Shown: positions 38,100 through 47,282, counted from the stretch's first letter. The stretch is 64,000 nt of DNA from Alphaproteobacteria bacterium SO-S41 (GCA_019670725.1 AP024629.1:1612001-1676000); one strand, 5' to 3'. Numbers and translations are program-made. The notes: generated from the letters alone by a model not told the origin.

Positions 38100-38783
38100 A
38101 TGACCCGTTTTCTCGCCGCGCTGGCGCTCGCCGCCGCTGCCCTGTTTTCGACGGGAGCCGCCGAGGCCCGGCCGGCCGCGCTGCCTGAGGGCTCGTATCT
38201 CGACAGCTGCCGCGACCTCTATGTCGAGGGCTCGACGCTGTACGGCGAGTGCCAGAACAATGCCGGCAAGTGGAAGAAGACCTGGATTTCGAACTACGGC
38301 TATTGCGACGGCGACATCTACAACAATAACGGCGTGCTGGATTGCCGCGGCGGCCGTCTGCCGGAACAGGCCGCGCCGTCGAAGCCTTCGGGCGGTCTGC
38401 CCGCCGGTCCGTGGACCAAGACCTGCCGCGATCCGGCGCTGGACGGCTCGATTCTGCGCGCCAACTGCAAGGACAATCGCGGCACGTGGCGTCCGACCTG
38501 GATCGACCTGCGCCAGTGCTCCAGCCGAACGATCGGCAACGATGACGGTCTGCTCGTCTGCCTCGCCGCCGCCGAGCCGCCGGCCCCCGTACTGGTGCCG
38601 ATGCGCGACACGCTGCCCAAGGGCAGCTGGGTCGACTCCTGCCGCTCGGGCGTCGTGAAGCAGTACCAGATGCGCGCCGAGTGCTATCGCGCGACGGACG
38701 GCAAGTGGCTGATCAGCGACGTGAACCTCAAGACCTGCAAGCGCGGCGTCGGCAACCGCGACGGCAATCTGGCCTGCGAATAG
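38100..38783 (+). CDS. Secreted protein with three CVNH-like repeats
   Basis: 227 residues with a signal peptide (cleavage near AAEA-RPAA). Three tandem repeats of about 54 residues (29-82, 101-154, 173-226) each start P-x-G-x-W/Y-x-x-(S/T)-C-R and each hold four cysteines with spacing 14, 17-18, 13-14 (Cys37/51/69/82, 109/123/140/154, 181/195/213/226). The pattern fits cyanovirin-N homology (CVNH) domains, which bind high-mannose or other glycans; here disulfides would be periplasmic or extracellular. ATG 38100 is preceded by GGAGG. Sugar binding is inferred. Confidence 0.8.
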   Translation: MTRFLAALALAAAALFSTGAAEARPAALPEGSYLDSCRDLYVEGSTLYGECQNNAGKWKKTWISNYGYCDGDIYNNNGVLDCRGGRLPEQAAPSKPSGGLPAGPWTKTCRDPALDGSILRANCKDNRGTWRPTWIDLRQCSSRTIGNDDGLLVCLAAAEPPAPVLVPMRDTLPKGSWVDSCRSGVVKQYQMRAECYRATDGKWLISDVNLKTCKRGVGNRDGNLACE

Positions 38784-38792
38784 GCTGAACCG

Positions 38793-38821
38793 GACCAGTT
38801 GCGAGTAAATCGCAACTGGTC
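38793..38821. promoter_or_regulatory. Perfect 12-base inverted repeat, likely operator for the PPOX gene
   Basis: GACCAGTTGCGA (38793-38804) and its exact complement (38810-38821) around GTAAA, 12 bases before ATG 38834. The core TTGCGA-N5-TCGCAA resembles the half-site layout reported for Fur-type operators of alphaproteobacteria. It could also be an RNA hairpin over the gene start or a terminator of the CVNH gene (no T-run). Confidence 0.6.
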
Positions 38822-38833
38822 TAGCCTTCGGGC

Positions 38834-39838
38834 ATGACCGAGACGATCGCGACCATCGAAGAGCTTGAAGCCTGCGTCGGCACGGCCGCCCTGGGCACCA
38901 AGATGAAGATCATCGATCACCTGGATGCAGGGGCGGAGCGCTGGATAGGCGCTTCGCCCATCGCGTTTGTGGGGGTCTCGGGTGACGGCGCGCCAAGGGC
39001 GACGCTGGCCGGCGGCGCGCCGGGCTTCGCCGTCGTGAAGGACAAGACCCATCTCAGCCTGCCGCGAGCGTCGCTGGACGATGCCGACATCGCGACGGTG
39101 GGGCAGGGCGCGGGCGTCTTGTTCCTGGCGCCGGGCGTCGGCGAGACGCTGCGCGCCAATGGCCGGGTCAGCGCGGTGAGCGCCGATGCCGTCGTGTTCG
39201 AGATCAATGAGTGCTTCATCCACTGCGCCAAGGCGCTGATCCGTTCGGACTTCTGGGCGGCGGCGCCGCTGGGCGAGGCGCCGGACGACGCGGAAGGGTT
39301 TCTCTTCGCCAGCCGCTTCCTTGCCTTGGCGACGGCCGATGCGGACGGGCGCACGGATGTGAGCCCCAAGGGCGATCCGGCGGGGTCTTTGGTGCGGCTG
39401 CAGGACGGGGTCGCGACGCTGGCGGAGCGGCCGGGCAACAAGCTCGCCTTCGGCTATCACAACATGATCGCGCATCCCGCCGTGGCGGCGATCGCGGTGC
39501 TGCCGGGCTCGACCAAGATCGCGGTGATCACGGGATCGGCGCGGCTTTCGACCGACGAGACGGTGCGCAATGCCTTCATCGTGGAAGGCAAGGCGCCGAT
39601 CCTCGCGACGATGATCGGCGATGTGGCGCCGGAGATCCGCGAGAGCGCGGCGCTGAAGCGCGCGGCGTTGTGGCCGGCGAAGGCGGAAACGCCGGCGATC
39701 GACCCGGCCGCCGTGCTGGTGGCGCATGTGAAGCTGAACAAGTCGAAGGGTCTCGCCGCCATGGCGATCCGCACGGCGATTTCGAAGACCGTCGTCGCGA
39801 AGGGCCTGGATGCGGCCTACAAGCACACGCTGTATTAG
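38834..39838 (+). CDS. PPOX-type flavoprotein with two split-barrel domains
   Basis: 334 residues. Two pyridoxamine-phosphate-oxidase-like FMN split barrels: the first around WIGASPIAFVGVSGDGAPRATLAGG, the second around RFLALATADADGRTDVSPKGDPAGSLVRL and NKLAFGYHNMIAHPAVAAIAVLPG. The fold binds FMN, F420 or heme; the family is of unknown substrate. A strong inverted repeat directly before the start points to tight transcriptional control. Confidence 0.75.
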   Translation: MTETIATIEELEACVGTAALGTKMKIIDHLDAGAERWIGASPIAFVGVSGDGAPRATLAGGAPGFAVVKDKTHLSLPRASLDDADIATVGQGAGVLFLAPGVGETLRANGRVSAVSADAVVFEINECFIHCAKALIRSDFWAAAPLGEAPDDAEGFLFASRFLALATADADGRTDVSPKGDPAGSLVRLQDGVATLAERPGNKLAFGYHNMIAHPAVAAIAVLPGSTKIAVITGSARLSTDETVRNAFIVEGKAPILATMIGDVAPEIRESAALKRAALWPAKAETPAIDPAAVLVAHVKLNKSKGLAAMAIRTAISKTVVAKGLDAAYKHTLY

Positions 39839-39950
39839 GCCGGGCGTTCAGCGGCTGCGCGATTAAATGCCTAGGTCTTGGGCGACGTTTCGGGCATCTT
39901 TTTGAAAGCCATCGGTGATCGGACGGGTGGCTTCAACCCGGGACGATGCG

Positions 39951-40589
39951 ATGCCGAAATCTGGCTTCAGGCAGCGATTGGATCGCATGGCGTATTCCAG
40001 CCCCATGCTCGCGCGCGTCCTGGGGATGGGCGGGCGTAAACGGCGGCGCACGGAGCTTTCCCAGTCGGGCTGGGACAAGGAGCATATCGAGGGCGGCTGG
40101 GACCGGCTCGCCGATCTCGATGAACTCGCGCATCACGCTGTTGTCGCCGGCTATGCCTCGCGGCTGGCGCGGGGCGGCCATTTTCTCGATATCGGGTGCG
40201 GCGCGGGGGTGACGGAGCAGCTGCTGCGTCCCTGGTATGCCGGGTATCACGGCGTCGATTTCTCGGACAACGCGATCGAGAAAGCGCGGATCGGCGCGCC
40301 CGAGAGCGCAACCTTTTCCGCCGGCGATGCGCGCACCTTCGTGCCCGCGCGGCAATACGACCTCATCATCATGTGCGAAGTGCTGGAATATTTTCCGGAC
40401 ATCGAAGAGCAGATGCGCCGTTACGCGGCCTATCTCGCGCCGGGGGGCGCCTTCATCCTGTCGATGTGGGCGAGCCGGCGCAGCCATCCGAGCTGGGCCG
40501 CCGTCGAGCGTGTGCTGAAGGTCAGGGATACGACCCTGATGTGGAACGGCCGCGGGGTGGGCTGGGCGGTCAAGGCGCTGACGCCGTGA
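39951..40589 (+). CDS. Class I SAM-dependent methyltransferase
   Basis: About 212 residues from ATG 39951; a start at 39915 (GTG) would add twelve. The SAM-binding glycine loop is HFLDIGCGAGVTEQLL, the acidic ribose contact GVDFSDNAIEKA, motif II ATFSAGDARTF and the post-II YDLIIMCEVLEYFPDIEEQM. Substrate unknown. The N terminus is basic (GGRKRRRTELSQ). It converges on ctrA. Confidence 0.82.
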   Translation: MPKSGFRQRLDRMAYSSPMLARVLGMGGRKRRRTELSQSGWDKEHIEGGWDRLADLDELAHHAVVAGYASRLARGGHFLDIGCGAGVTEQLLRPWYAGYHGVDFSDNAIEKARIGAPESATFSAGDARTFVPARQYDLIIMCEVLEYFPDIEEQMRRYAAYLAPGGAFILSMWASRRSHPSWAAVERVLKVRDTTLMWNGRGVGWAVKALTP

Positions 40590-40617
40590 CGGCAGCAGGT
40601 TAGCGCCCAAAAGCGAA

Positions 40618-40641
40618 AGGGCGCCGGTTGCCCGACGCCCT
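40618..40641 (-). terminator. Hairpin after ctrA
   Basis: AGGGCG (40618-40623) pairs with CGCCCT (40636-40641). Read on the minus strand the stem is followed by TTCGCTTTTGG, a weak T-rich tail, 25 bases past the ctrA stop. Probably the ctrA terminator. Confidence 0.5.
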
Positions 40642-40665
40642 TCACCGTCCCCCGACTGTCTTACG

Positions 40666-41367
40666 TCAGGCGGCCTTTTCGGCAGCGCCCGCCGGCGGAT
40701 CGCGCAGCACGTAGCCGCGACCCCAGACCGTTTCGATGTAGTTGTCGCCCTCGGTCGCCATCGCCAGCTTCTTGCGCAGCTTGCAGATGAAGACGTCGAT
40801 GATCTTGAGTTCGGGCTCGTCCATGCCGCCGTAGAGGTGGTTCAGGAACATTTCCTTGGTGAGGGTCGTGCCCTTGCGGAGCGAGAGGAGCTCCAGCATC
40901 TGGTATTCCTTGCCGGTCAAGTGGACGCGGCTGCCCTGGACTTCGACGGTCTTGGTGTCGAGGTTCACGGTGAGCTTGCCGGTCAGGATGACTGACTGGC
41001 TATGGCCCTTGGAGCGGCGGACGATCGCATGGATGCGGGCGACCAGTTCGTCCTTGTGGAAGGGCTTGGTGAGATAGTCGTCGGCGCCGACGCCGAGGCC
41101 CTTCACCTTGTTCTCGATCGTGGACGTGCCCGAGAGAATGAGGATCGGGGTCTGCACCTTGGCGACCCGCAGGTGCTTCAGGACCTCAAAACCGCTCATA
41201 TCCGGCAGATTCAGGTCGAGAAGGATAATGTCGTAGTCGTACAGCTTGCCAAGGTCGACGCCCTCCTCCCCCAAATCGGTGGAGTAGACGTTAAAGCCTT
41301 CTGACTTGAGCATCAGGTCGATGCTCTGTGCCATGGCGCTGTCGTCTTCGATCAACAAGACTCGCAT
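40666..41367 (-). CDS. ctrA: Cell-cycle master response regulator CtrA
   Basis: 233 residues, OmpR family. Receiver with Asp51 in [20 protein letters not shown], Lys in [20 protein letters not shown], then a winged-helix domain ([52 protein letters not shown]) almost unchanged from Caulobacter CtrA. The C terminus ends AGAAEKAA; the terminal Ala-Ala fits the ClpXP degradation signal of CtrA. ATG 41367 gives the standard N terminus MRVLLIEDD. Divergent from fliI. Confidence 0.97.
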   Translation of the reverse strand: MRVLLIEDDSAMAQSIDLMLKSEGFNVYSTDLGEEGVDLGKLYDYDIILLDLNLPDMSGFEVLKHLRVAKVQTPILILSGTSTIENKVKGLGVGADDYLTKPFHKDELVARIHAIVRRSKGHSQSVILTGKLTVNLDTKTVEVQGSRVHLTGKEYQMLELLSLRKGTTLTKEMFLNHLYGGMDEPELKIIDVFICKLRKKLAMATEGDNYIETVWGRGYVLRDPPAGAAEKAA

Positions 41368-41451
41368 CGTATCGCTGCCCCCCGGCAAGCGCTTTCGCGC
41401 CAGGCCACGTTCAGTGGTTAACGGCTCATCAGTGACGCTACGGGCAAAGGG

Positions 41452-41535
41452 TTAACAAAAACTAAGCTGCCCGCAAGTCCGAAACTTCATATGCCGAGTC
41501 AAAGGGTTAGAGGCTTATCCTTAACGTGCTCTTAA
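41452..41535. promoter_or_regulatory. ctrA-fliI divergent control region: CtrA boxes and GANTC site
   Basis: A perfect CtrA box TTAA-CGTGCTC-TTAA spans 41521-41535, 78 bases before fliI. A weaker one (TTAA-N7-TAAG, 41452-41466) lies 85 bases before ctrA and fits autoregulation. A CcrM site GAGTC (41496-41500) lies between. The layout resembles the Caulobacter ctrA promoter region, where methylation state and CtrA itself time expression. Confidence 0.7.
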
Positions 41536-41612
41536 ACCTGCCGAACGACAGTGCGGACAGACCCACCCGCCGAACCGGGGCCTGACGGCCCTTTGCGCTC
41601 AACCGAGGCCGT

Positions 41613-42950
41613 TTGTCAGCCCTGATCGACACCATCCGCGCCATCCCGGAACACACGGTCTTCGGCCGGGTGACGGGGATTCAGGGCCTGACGGTCGAAA
41701 TGTCGTTCGGCCTGCCGTCGCTGGCGGTCGGCTCGCGGGTGATGATCGAGGGCATGCATAACGAGCGCGTGCCGGCGGAGGTCGTGGGGTTTCGCAACGG
41801 CAAGGCGCTTTGCCTGCCTTTTGCGCCGCTGGACGGGGTGCGCATGGGCTGCCGCGCCACGATGGAAGAGGGCGCCCAGTTCGTTTTCCCGAGCGCCGGC
41901 TGGCTCGGCCGGGTGATCGACGGGTTCGCACGGCCGATCGACGAGGCCGGCTCGCTGCCCCAGGGCGACGAGGCGCGGGCCCTGCGCGCCGCGCCGCCGC
42001 CGGCCCATGCCCGCAGCCGCGTCGGCGACCGGCTGGATCTGGGCGTCCGGGTCATCAATGCCTTCACGACGACCTGCGTCGGGCAGCGCATGGGCATTTT
42101 CGCGGGCTCGGGCGTCGGCAAGTCGGTGCTGCTGTCGATGATGGCGCGCTACACCTCGGCCGACGTGGTGGTGATTGGCCTCGTCGGCGAACGCGGTCGC
42201 GAGGTGAAGGAATTCATCGAGGAAGATCTGGGGCCCGAGGGCCTGAAGCGCAGCGTGGTGATCGTCGCGACCTCGGACGAGGCGGCGCTGATGCGGCGGC
42301 AGGCGGCGTACCTCACGCTGGCGACGGCGGAATATTTCCGCGACCAGGGGCTGAACGTCCTCTGCCTGATGGATTCCGTGACGCGCTTCGCGATGGCGCA
42401 GCGCGAGATCGGCCTCTCCTCCGGCGAGCCGCCGGCGGCCAAGGGCTATACGCCGACCGTGTTCTCCGAACTGCCGCGCCTGCTGGAGCGGGCGGGGCCG
42501 GGGACGGTGGGCAAGGGGACGATCACGGGGCTGTTCACCGTGCTGGTCGAGGGCGACGACCATAACGAGCCGATCGCCGACGCGGTGCGTGGCATCCTGG
42601 ACGGGCATATCGTGCTGGACCGGCGGATCGCCGAGCGCGGGCGGTTTCCGGCGGTCAACGTGCTGCGCTCGGTCTCGCGCACCATGCCGGCCTGTAACCC
42701 GGCGGCGGAGCAGAAACTGATCGTCGAGGCGCGGCGGTCTATGGCGCTTTACGAGGATATGGCCGAACTGGTGCGGCTCGGCGCCTACAAGCAGGGCTCG
42801 GACCCCGAGCTGGACCATGCGATAAGGCTGCAGCCGGCGCTAGAAAGCTTCATGGCGCAGGACCGATTTGAACCAGCGGACCTTGGCACGTCGTTTGCTG
42901 AACTTGGACACGTTCTCAAATCGGGCCAAGTTGAGGGGCAACGCCGATGA
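41613..42950 (+). CDS. fliI: Flagellar export ATPase FliI
   Basis: 445 residues. Hexameric ATPase of the flagellar type III export gate. Walker [40 protein letters not shown], Walker B region [22 protein letters not shown] and [24 protein letters not shown] are all present. The start is TTG at 41613 with GAGG about eight bases upstream ([14 protein letters not shown]). A CtrA box upstream suggests class II (early) expression. Overlaps fliJ by four bases. Confidence 0.95.
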   Translation: MSALIDTIRAIPEHTVFGRVTGIQGLTVEMSFGLPSLAVGSRVMIEGMHNERVPAEVVGFRNGKALCLPFAPLDGVRMGCRATMEEGAQFVFPSAGWLGRVIDGFARPIDEAGSLPQGDEARALRAAPPPAHARSRVGDRLDLGVRVINAFTTTCVGQRMGIFAGSGVGKSVLLSMMARYTSADVVVIGLVGERGREVKEFIEEDLGPEGLKRSVVIVATSDEAALMRRQAAYLTLATAEYFRDQGLNVLCLMDSVTRFAMAQREIGLSSGEPPAAKGYTPTVFSELPRLLERAGPGTVGKGTITGLFTVLVEGDDHNEPIADAVRGILDGHIVLDRRIAERGRFPAVNVLRSVSRTMPACNPAAEQKLIVEARRSMALYEDMAELVRLGAYKQGSDPELDHAIRLQPALESFMAQDRFEPADLGTSFAELGHVLKSGQVEGQRR

Positions 42951-43375
42951 AATCGCGTGATACCCTGATCAAACTGCACCGCTTCCGCGCCGACGAGGCG
43001 AAGTCGAAGCTGGCGGGGCTGGAGTCGATTCGTTCCGATCTCGAGCGCAAGACCAGCGAACTCGACAGCCATCTCAGCGAAGAGGCGCGCCGGGCGACCG
43101 AAAACGATATCGGCCGCTTCGCCTATCCCTCGTTCGCGCGCTCGATCCGCGAGAGGAAGGACAATATCGCCCAGTCGATCGCCGAGATCGAACGCTCGAT
43201 CGCCGAAGCGCGCATCCATGTGCAGGAAGCGTTTCAGGAGCTGAAGAAGTTCGAGCTGGCCGAGGAAGCGCGGGTGAAGCGCGAGAGCGACCATCAGGAA
43301 CTCGCCGAGCGCACCGAGACCGACGAGCGCAATATCCAGCGCTTCGCGCGCGCCCGGGCGACTGAGCGGCTGTAA
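42947..43375 (+). CDS. fliJ: Flagellar export chaperone FliJ
   Basis: 142 residues, almost entirely charged coiled coil ([24 protein letters not shown] ... [22 protein letters not shown]). FliJ sits in the FliI hexamer and escorts chaperones. Assigned by position (ATGA overlap with fliI), size and coiled-coil content; sequence alone is weakly diagnostic. Its stop touches the stop of the convergent DUF2207 gene with no gap. Confidence 0.88.
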   Translation: MKSRDTLIKLHRFRADEAKSKLAGLESIRSDLERKTSELDSHLSEEARRATENDIGRFAYPSFARSIRERKDNIAQSIAEIERSIAEARIHVQEAFQELKKFELAEEARVKRESDHQELAERTETDERNIQRFARARATERL

Positions 43376-45094
43376 CTACCAGCCGCGACCGCCGCCGCCG
43401 CCGCCACCGCCGCCCGAGAAACCGCCGCCGCCGAAGCCGGAGCTCTTGCCGGGCGGTGAGGATGACGACGAGATCGCGCTCGACATGGCGTTCGAGATCG
43501 AGTGGCTGAGCGCACCGGCGCCGATGCCGCCGAAGTTGCGGCCCGAATACCAGTTCGGCTGATAGCTGTAGCTGCCGCTCGGATCGTGGATGCGCATCTC
43601 GCGTTCGAAGGTCTGGCTCCAGGTGTGGTCGACATCCAGCGCGAGCGCGTAGGGCAGGTATTTCTCGAAGAGCTGCGGCGTCATGTCGGGCGGGTTCAGG
43701 ACCTCCCAGCGTTCCTTCTCGGCGGTGTCGAGGAACATGCGGAAGCCGTCGATGCGATCGCGCATCGCCTGGCCGGCGACGGTGGGAGCCTTCATCCAGT
43801 TCGCGAACAGGATGGCGAGAACGACGCCGGCCGCGATCGCGGCACCGCCGACGAAGGGCGCGATGCCGTTGCCGGCGGTCGCCCAGATGCCGAGGCCGGC
43901 GAGGATGAGGATGCCGATGCCTCCGAAGACCGAGCCGGTATTCTCGGTGAAGTTCTTGCCGACATGGGCGAGCTGGAGGCGGGCCTTCACGGAGTCGTTG
44001 GCGGCCTTGATGCGCTGCCAGTTCTTCTGTTCCAGCTCGATCTCGTCGCTGCCCTGGAAGAGCTGGTCGTAGGCGGCGCGTTCCATGGGCGAGAGCAGCT
44101 CGGCGCCGGCACCGGTGCGCTGCAGCTTGAAGGTCTTGGAGAACCAGCCGGGATCTTCCGCGATCTTCACCGCGCCCTTGACCGCCATGGAGACGATGGC
44201 GGCAGCGAAGATCTTGTTGTCGTAGCCCATGTCGTGGAGGAAGCGGGCTTCGGCCGGCTCCATGTTATCGGGCGGTGAGAAGAGCGGAATGATCGTGCCG
44301 CGCGGCGGGTCGCGGCCCCATTTGGTCCACGCCCAGTAGAGGAAGCTGCCCGAGCCGAGGAGGCCGATCAGGCCGAAGAGGGCGGAGATATTATCGGTCA
44401 GCCAGCGCCAGGCGACAGCGCCGCTGCTGGGCTTGTCGACGAAGCCGGTGGGCCATTCGACGACAACGGTGAGGCCTTCATGCGAGCCGAGCTTCTGCGT
44501 CGTGCGGGCGACGACGACGCCGGGCGAGGTCTCGGCGATGGTCGCGTCGGTGTCCTTGGACTTGAAGGCGCCGGTATAGACGGCGAGGCGCGTGGTGCGC
44601 GCGCCGGCGGGCAGGCGAACGGTCGCGGACGCCTTGTCGATGGGGAAGACCCAGCCATTGCCCGTGACGTTGAAGAAGAGCTGGTCGCCTTCAGGGAAAT
44701 AGCCGAGCTGGAAGGTCGTGCGGTAGGTGATGACGTAGGTGTGGATGCCGTCGTTCAGCAGCACGTCGGGGTCGCCGATGCGGACCTCGACGCCGTTCGA
44801 GACCTGATCGACCTGCCAGGGTTCGTCGCGGCCGTCGCGCTTCACCGAGACGACCTCGAAACCGACATCCACGTCGTCGCCGCGCTCGTCCTGATAGCGC
44901 GTGGGGAATTCGCGGATGATGCCGCGGCGGATGTCGATGCCCTCGACATTCACCGTGATGGTCTCGGCGATGGTGAGGCTGGAATCCTTGTTGACGGTGA
45001 TGTCGCTGTCGAACGAGCGGATGCGCTCATCCGCGCGGACCGGCGTAATCAGCGCGAAGAGGAAGGCGAAAGCGAGAAGCGCGGCAGTCTTCAT
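43376..45094 (-). CDS. DUF2207-domain membrane protein, long form
   Basis: 572 residues: signal peptide (LLAFAFLFALITPVRA), an extracytoplasmic DUF2207 domain (IRSFDSDITVNKDSSLTIAETITVNVEGIDIRRGIIREFPT ...), a membrane helix around 245-265, further hydrophobic pairs near 395-430, and a Gly-rich C terminus of phenylalanine-spaced glycines (GGGGFSGGGGGGGGG). The last feature is typical of DUF2207 proteins. Function unknown; commonly paired with LemA. It overlaps its short paralog by four bases. Confidence 0.85.
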   Translation of the reverse strand: MKTAALLAFAFLFALITPVRADERIRSFDSDITVNKDSSLTIAETITVNVEGIDIRRGIIREFPTRYQDERGDDVDVGFEVVSVKRDGRDEPWQVDQVSNGVEVRIGDPDVLLNDGIHTYVITYRTTFQLGYFPEGDQLFFNVTGNGWVFPIDKASATVRLPAGARTTRLAVYTGAFKSKDTDATIAETSPGVVVARTTQKLGSHEGLTVVVEWPTGFVDKPSSGAVAWRWLTDNISALFGLIGLLGSGSFLYWAWTKWGRDPPRGTIIPLFSPPDNMEPAEARFLHDMGYDNKIFAAAIVSMAVKGAVKIAEDPGWFSKTFKLQRTGAGAELLSPMERAAYDQLFQGSDEIELEQKNWQRIKAANDSVKARLQLAHVGKNFTENTGSVFGGIGILILAGLGIWATAGNGIAPFVGGAAIAAGVVLAILFANWMKAPTVAGQAMRDRIDGFRMFLDTAEKERWEVLNPPDMTPQLFEKYLPYALALDVDHTWSQTFEREMRIHDPSGSYSYQPNWYSGRNFGGIGAGALSHSISNAMSSAISSSSSPPGKSSGFGGGGFSGGGGGGGGGRGW

Positions 45095-45753
45095 GGCGCC
45101 GCGGCCCAGGTGACGGCGACGGCGAGGCCCTGGCCGGGTTCGAGCGGCTTTGGCATCGCCGCGACAATCCGGCCGGGTGAGGCTTCGGAGATCGTGGCCT
45201 GGCCGGTATCGGCGCCGCGCGCGCCGGCGCTGGCGGCGACGGTGGCGGAGCCACTGCCGGCGGGGAGGTAGATGCGGGCCGCGCTGTTCTCGATCGGGAG
45301 CGTCCAGTCATAGCCCGTGACGAACCAGGCGAGCCGGCGGGCCGCGGCGTCGCCGGTAATCGCGCCGGTCACGGTATAGCTGATGGTGTAGATGTGGTCG
45401 CCATTGCCGAGCTTCACGTCCGGCTTGCCGATGCGGATGTTGACCGCGTCCTTGCCTTCCGTGATTTCGACGCCATCGGCATAGCCGTCGCGCGCGACGA
45501 CGATATTGGAAATCTTGACCGGCACGGCCTTGCCGGTCGCATCGATAACGGTGGCTGGGATCGCGCGCGTGATGCCGCGCACGATCTTGTTGCCCTCGCT
45601 ATGTACGCCGATCTTTTCGACTACGGTGAGGGTGTTGGTGGCATCGACCGTAAGGTCGGCGCTGAACGACAGGACGCTTTCCGTCGCCGCCGCCGCGATC
45701 GGGGCGAGTAGGAGAGTGAGGATGGCGGCTGCGGCGCGAAGAAATCCGGTCAT
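45091..45753 (-). CDS. Short DUF2207-like periplasmic protein
   Basis: 220 residues: signal peptide then only the DUF2207 N-terminal domain (VLSFSADLTVDATNTLTVVEKIGVHSEGNKIVRGITRAIP ... DHIYTISYTVTGAITG ... ARRLAWFVTGYDWTLPIENSAARIYLPAG). It parallels the long protein next to it over the first 200 residues and lacks all membrane helices and the Gly tail. Looks like a tandem duplicate reduced to the outer domain, or a soluble partner of it. Confidence 0.8.
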   Translation of the reverse strand: MTGFLRAAAAILTLLLAPIAAAATESVLSFSADLTVDATNTLTVVEKIGVHSEGNKIVRGITRAIPATVIDATGKAVPVKISNIVVARDGYADGVEITEGKDAVNIRIGKPDVKLGNGDHIYTISYTVTGAITGDAAARRLAWFVTGYDWTLPIENSAARIYLPAGSGSATVAASAGARGADTGQATISEASPGRIVAAMPKPLEPGQGLAVAVTWAAAP

Positions 45754-45800
45754 GCGATTGTCCTTGCGATCAGGTGCGCTTGTCTGGTCAAGGGCGGTGG

Positions 45801-45820
45801 GCGGCGGCTCTCGCCGCCGC
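45801..45820. repeat. Hairpin between lemA and the DUF2207 pair
   Basis: GCGGCGGC (45801-45808) and GCCGCCGC (45813-45820) around TCTC, a perfect stem six bases past the lemA stop. No T-run, so it may set lemA against downstream expression rather than fully terminate. Confidence 0.55.
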
Positions 45821-45825
45821 TACGC

Positions 45826-46386
45826 TCAGCCGAAGGAAACCTTCGGCGCGGCGCGGTCGGCGGGGTCTTCGATCTCGAAATATTCGGCGGCGCGGAAATT
45901 GGTGACCCCGGCGATGATGTTCGAGGGCACGGTCTGGATCGCCGTGTTGTAGTTGCGGACGGCGCCATTGTAGTAGCGGCGCGACAGGTTCACCTGCTCC
46001 TCGACATTCGACAGCTCGCGCTGCAGTTCGAGGAAGTTGGTGTTGGCCTTCAGCTCCGGATAGGCCTCGGCGATCGCGACGATCTTGCCGAGCAGCGCGC
46101 CGACCTGGCCTTCCGCCCTGGCGCGCTCTTCGGGGGTCGTGGCGGCGGTGGCGGCGGCGCGGGCGGCGGTGACGGCCTCGAACGTGCCCTTTTCGTGCGT
46201 CGCGTAACCCTTCACCGTCTCGACGATGTTGGGGATGAGATCGGACCGGCGCTTCAGCTGGGTCTCGATGCCGCTCCAGCCTTCCTTGACGAGGTTGAGG
46301 AGCCGGATGAGGCCGTTATAGACGCTGACGCCCCACAGGACGATCACGACAACGACGCCGAGAACGATCAGCCACGTGTAATCCAT
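45826..46386 (-). CDS. LemA-family protein
   Basis: 186 residues: one N-terminal membrane helix (YTWLIVLGVVVVIVLWGVSVYNGLI), then the LemA helical domain (LVKEGWSGIETQLKRRSDLIPNIVETVKGYATHEKGTFEAV ... FLELQRELSNVEEQVNLSRRYYNGAVRNYNTAIQTVPSNIIA), ending FEIEDPADRAAPKVSFG. LemA proteins are often paired with DUF2207 proteins, as here. ATG 46386 gives the standard N terminus. Function unknown; links to cell-envelope stress are reported for some. Confidence 0.9.
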   Translation of the reverse strand: MDYTWLIVLGVVVVIVLWGVSVYNGLIRLLNLVKEGWSGIETQLKRRSDLIPNIVETVKGYATHEKGTFEAVTAARAAATAATTPEERARAEGQVGALLGKIVAIAEAYPELKANTNFLELQRELSNVEEQVNLSRRYYNGAVRNYNTAIQTVPSNIIAGVTNFRAAEYFEIEDPADRAAPKVSFG

Positions 46387-46481
46387 GAGAAGTCCCCCAA
46401 TGGCGCGGCCACTCAACGAAGCGGCCGCGGCTTAGGCGGCGACTTTAGACGGGCAAATGCGGCTGCGCCAAGGCCGGTGCG

Positions 46482-47282
46482 CTACTTGACTTGCGCCAAA
46501 GCGAGCGCGGCGGCACGCGGGGCGAACACCGCATCGATCGCCGCGGCGAGCTTCTCGATGTCCTGCGTGGTGGCGCCGGAGGGGCAGCGGGTGAGATACG
46601 GCGTCTGTGCGCGGATGGCGTCGCGGACCCTGGCATCGCGCCGGACGATGCCGGCGAGCGGGGGCTTCAGGCCAAGGAAGCGCTCGGTGGCGCGGGTGAG
46701 GGCGCCGTAGACGCGGCGTCCTTCGGTCTCGTCGGACGCCATGTTGACGACGACGGCGACGACCGGTGGGCGGGTCCGCTGCATCATCACCTTGATGAGC
46801 GCATAGGCGTCGGTCAGCGAGGTCGGCTCGTCGGTCAGCACGACGAGCGCGCGATCGCAGAGCGAGGCAAGATCGAGCACCGCGGTGTCCAGGCCGGCGC
46901 CGAGATCGACGACGGTGCGGTCGTAGGCGGCGGAGACGAGTTTGAGGCTCTGGCCGAGCAGCGCGAGTTCGCGTTCGGGCAGTCCGCGCAGGGCGCCGGA
47001 ACCGGACTGGCCGGCGAGGACGTCGAAGCCGCCGAGGACGTCGGCGCCGCCGCCCCAGGGCGAGACGGCGTCTTCCATGCTCATCTCGCCGGCGACGATC
47101 TCCATGAGGTCGCCCTTGGGCTGAAGCCCCAACTGCACGTCGATATTGGCTAGGCCGATATCGCCGTCGAACAGCAACGTGCGCTCGCCGCGCTTGGCGA
47201 AGGATTGCGCCAAAGCGATCGACAGGACCGTCTTGCCGACACCGCCTTTGCCGGACGCGACGGCGAAGAGAGGCACGGTCAT
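46482..47282 (-). CDS. flhG: Flagellar number/placement ATPase FlhG (MinD/ParA family)
   Basis: 266 residues. Deviant Walker A FAVASGKGGVGKTVLSIALAQ, DGDIGLANIDVQLGL (Walker A'-like), and VVDLGAGLDTAVLDLA (Walker B). FlhG regulates FlhF and the number of flagella; the position directly after flhF on the same transcript supports it over other ParA types. Its start overlaps flhF by four bases. The usual C-terminal helix LALAQVK is short but present. Confidence 0.88.
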   Translation of the reverse strand: MTVPLFAVASGKGGVGKTVLSIALAQSFAKRGERTLLFDGDIGLANIDVQLGLQPKGDLMEIVAGEMSMEDAVSPWGGGADVLGGFDVLAGQSGSGALRGLPERELALLGQSLKLVSAAYDRTVVDLGAGLDTAVLDLASLCDRALVVLTDEPTSLTDAYALIKVMMQRTRPPVVAVVVNMASDETEGRRVYGALTRATERFLGLKPPLAGIVRRDARVRDAIRAQTPYLTRCPSGATTQDIEKLAAAIDAVFAPRAAALALAQVK

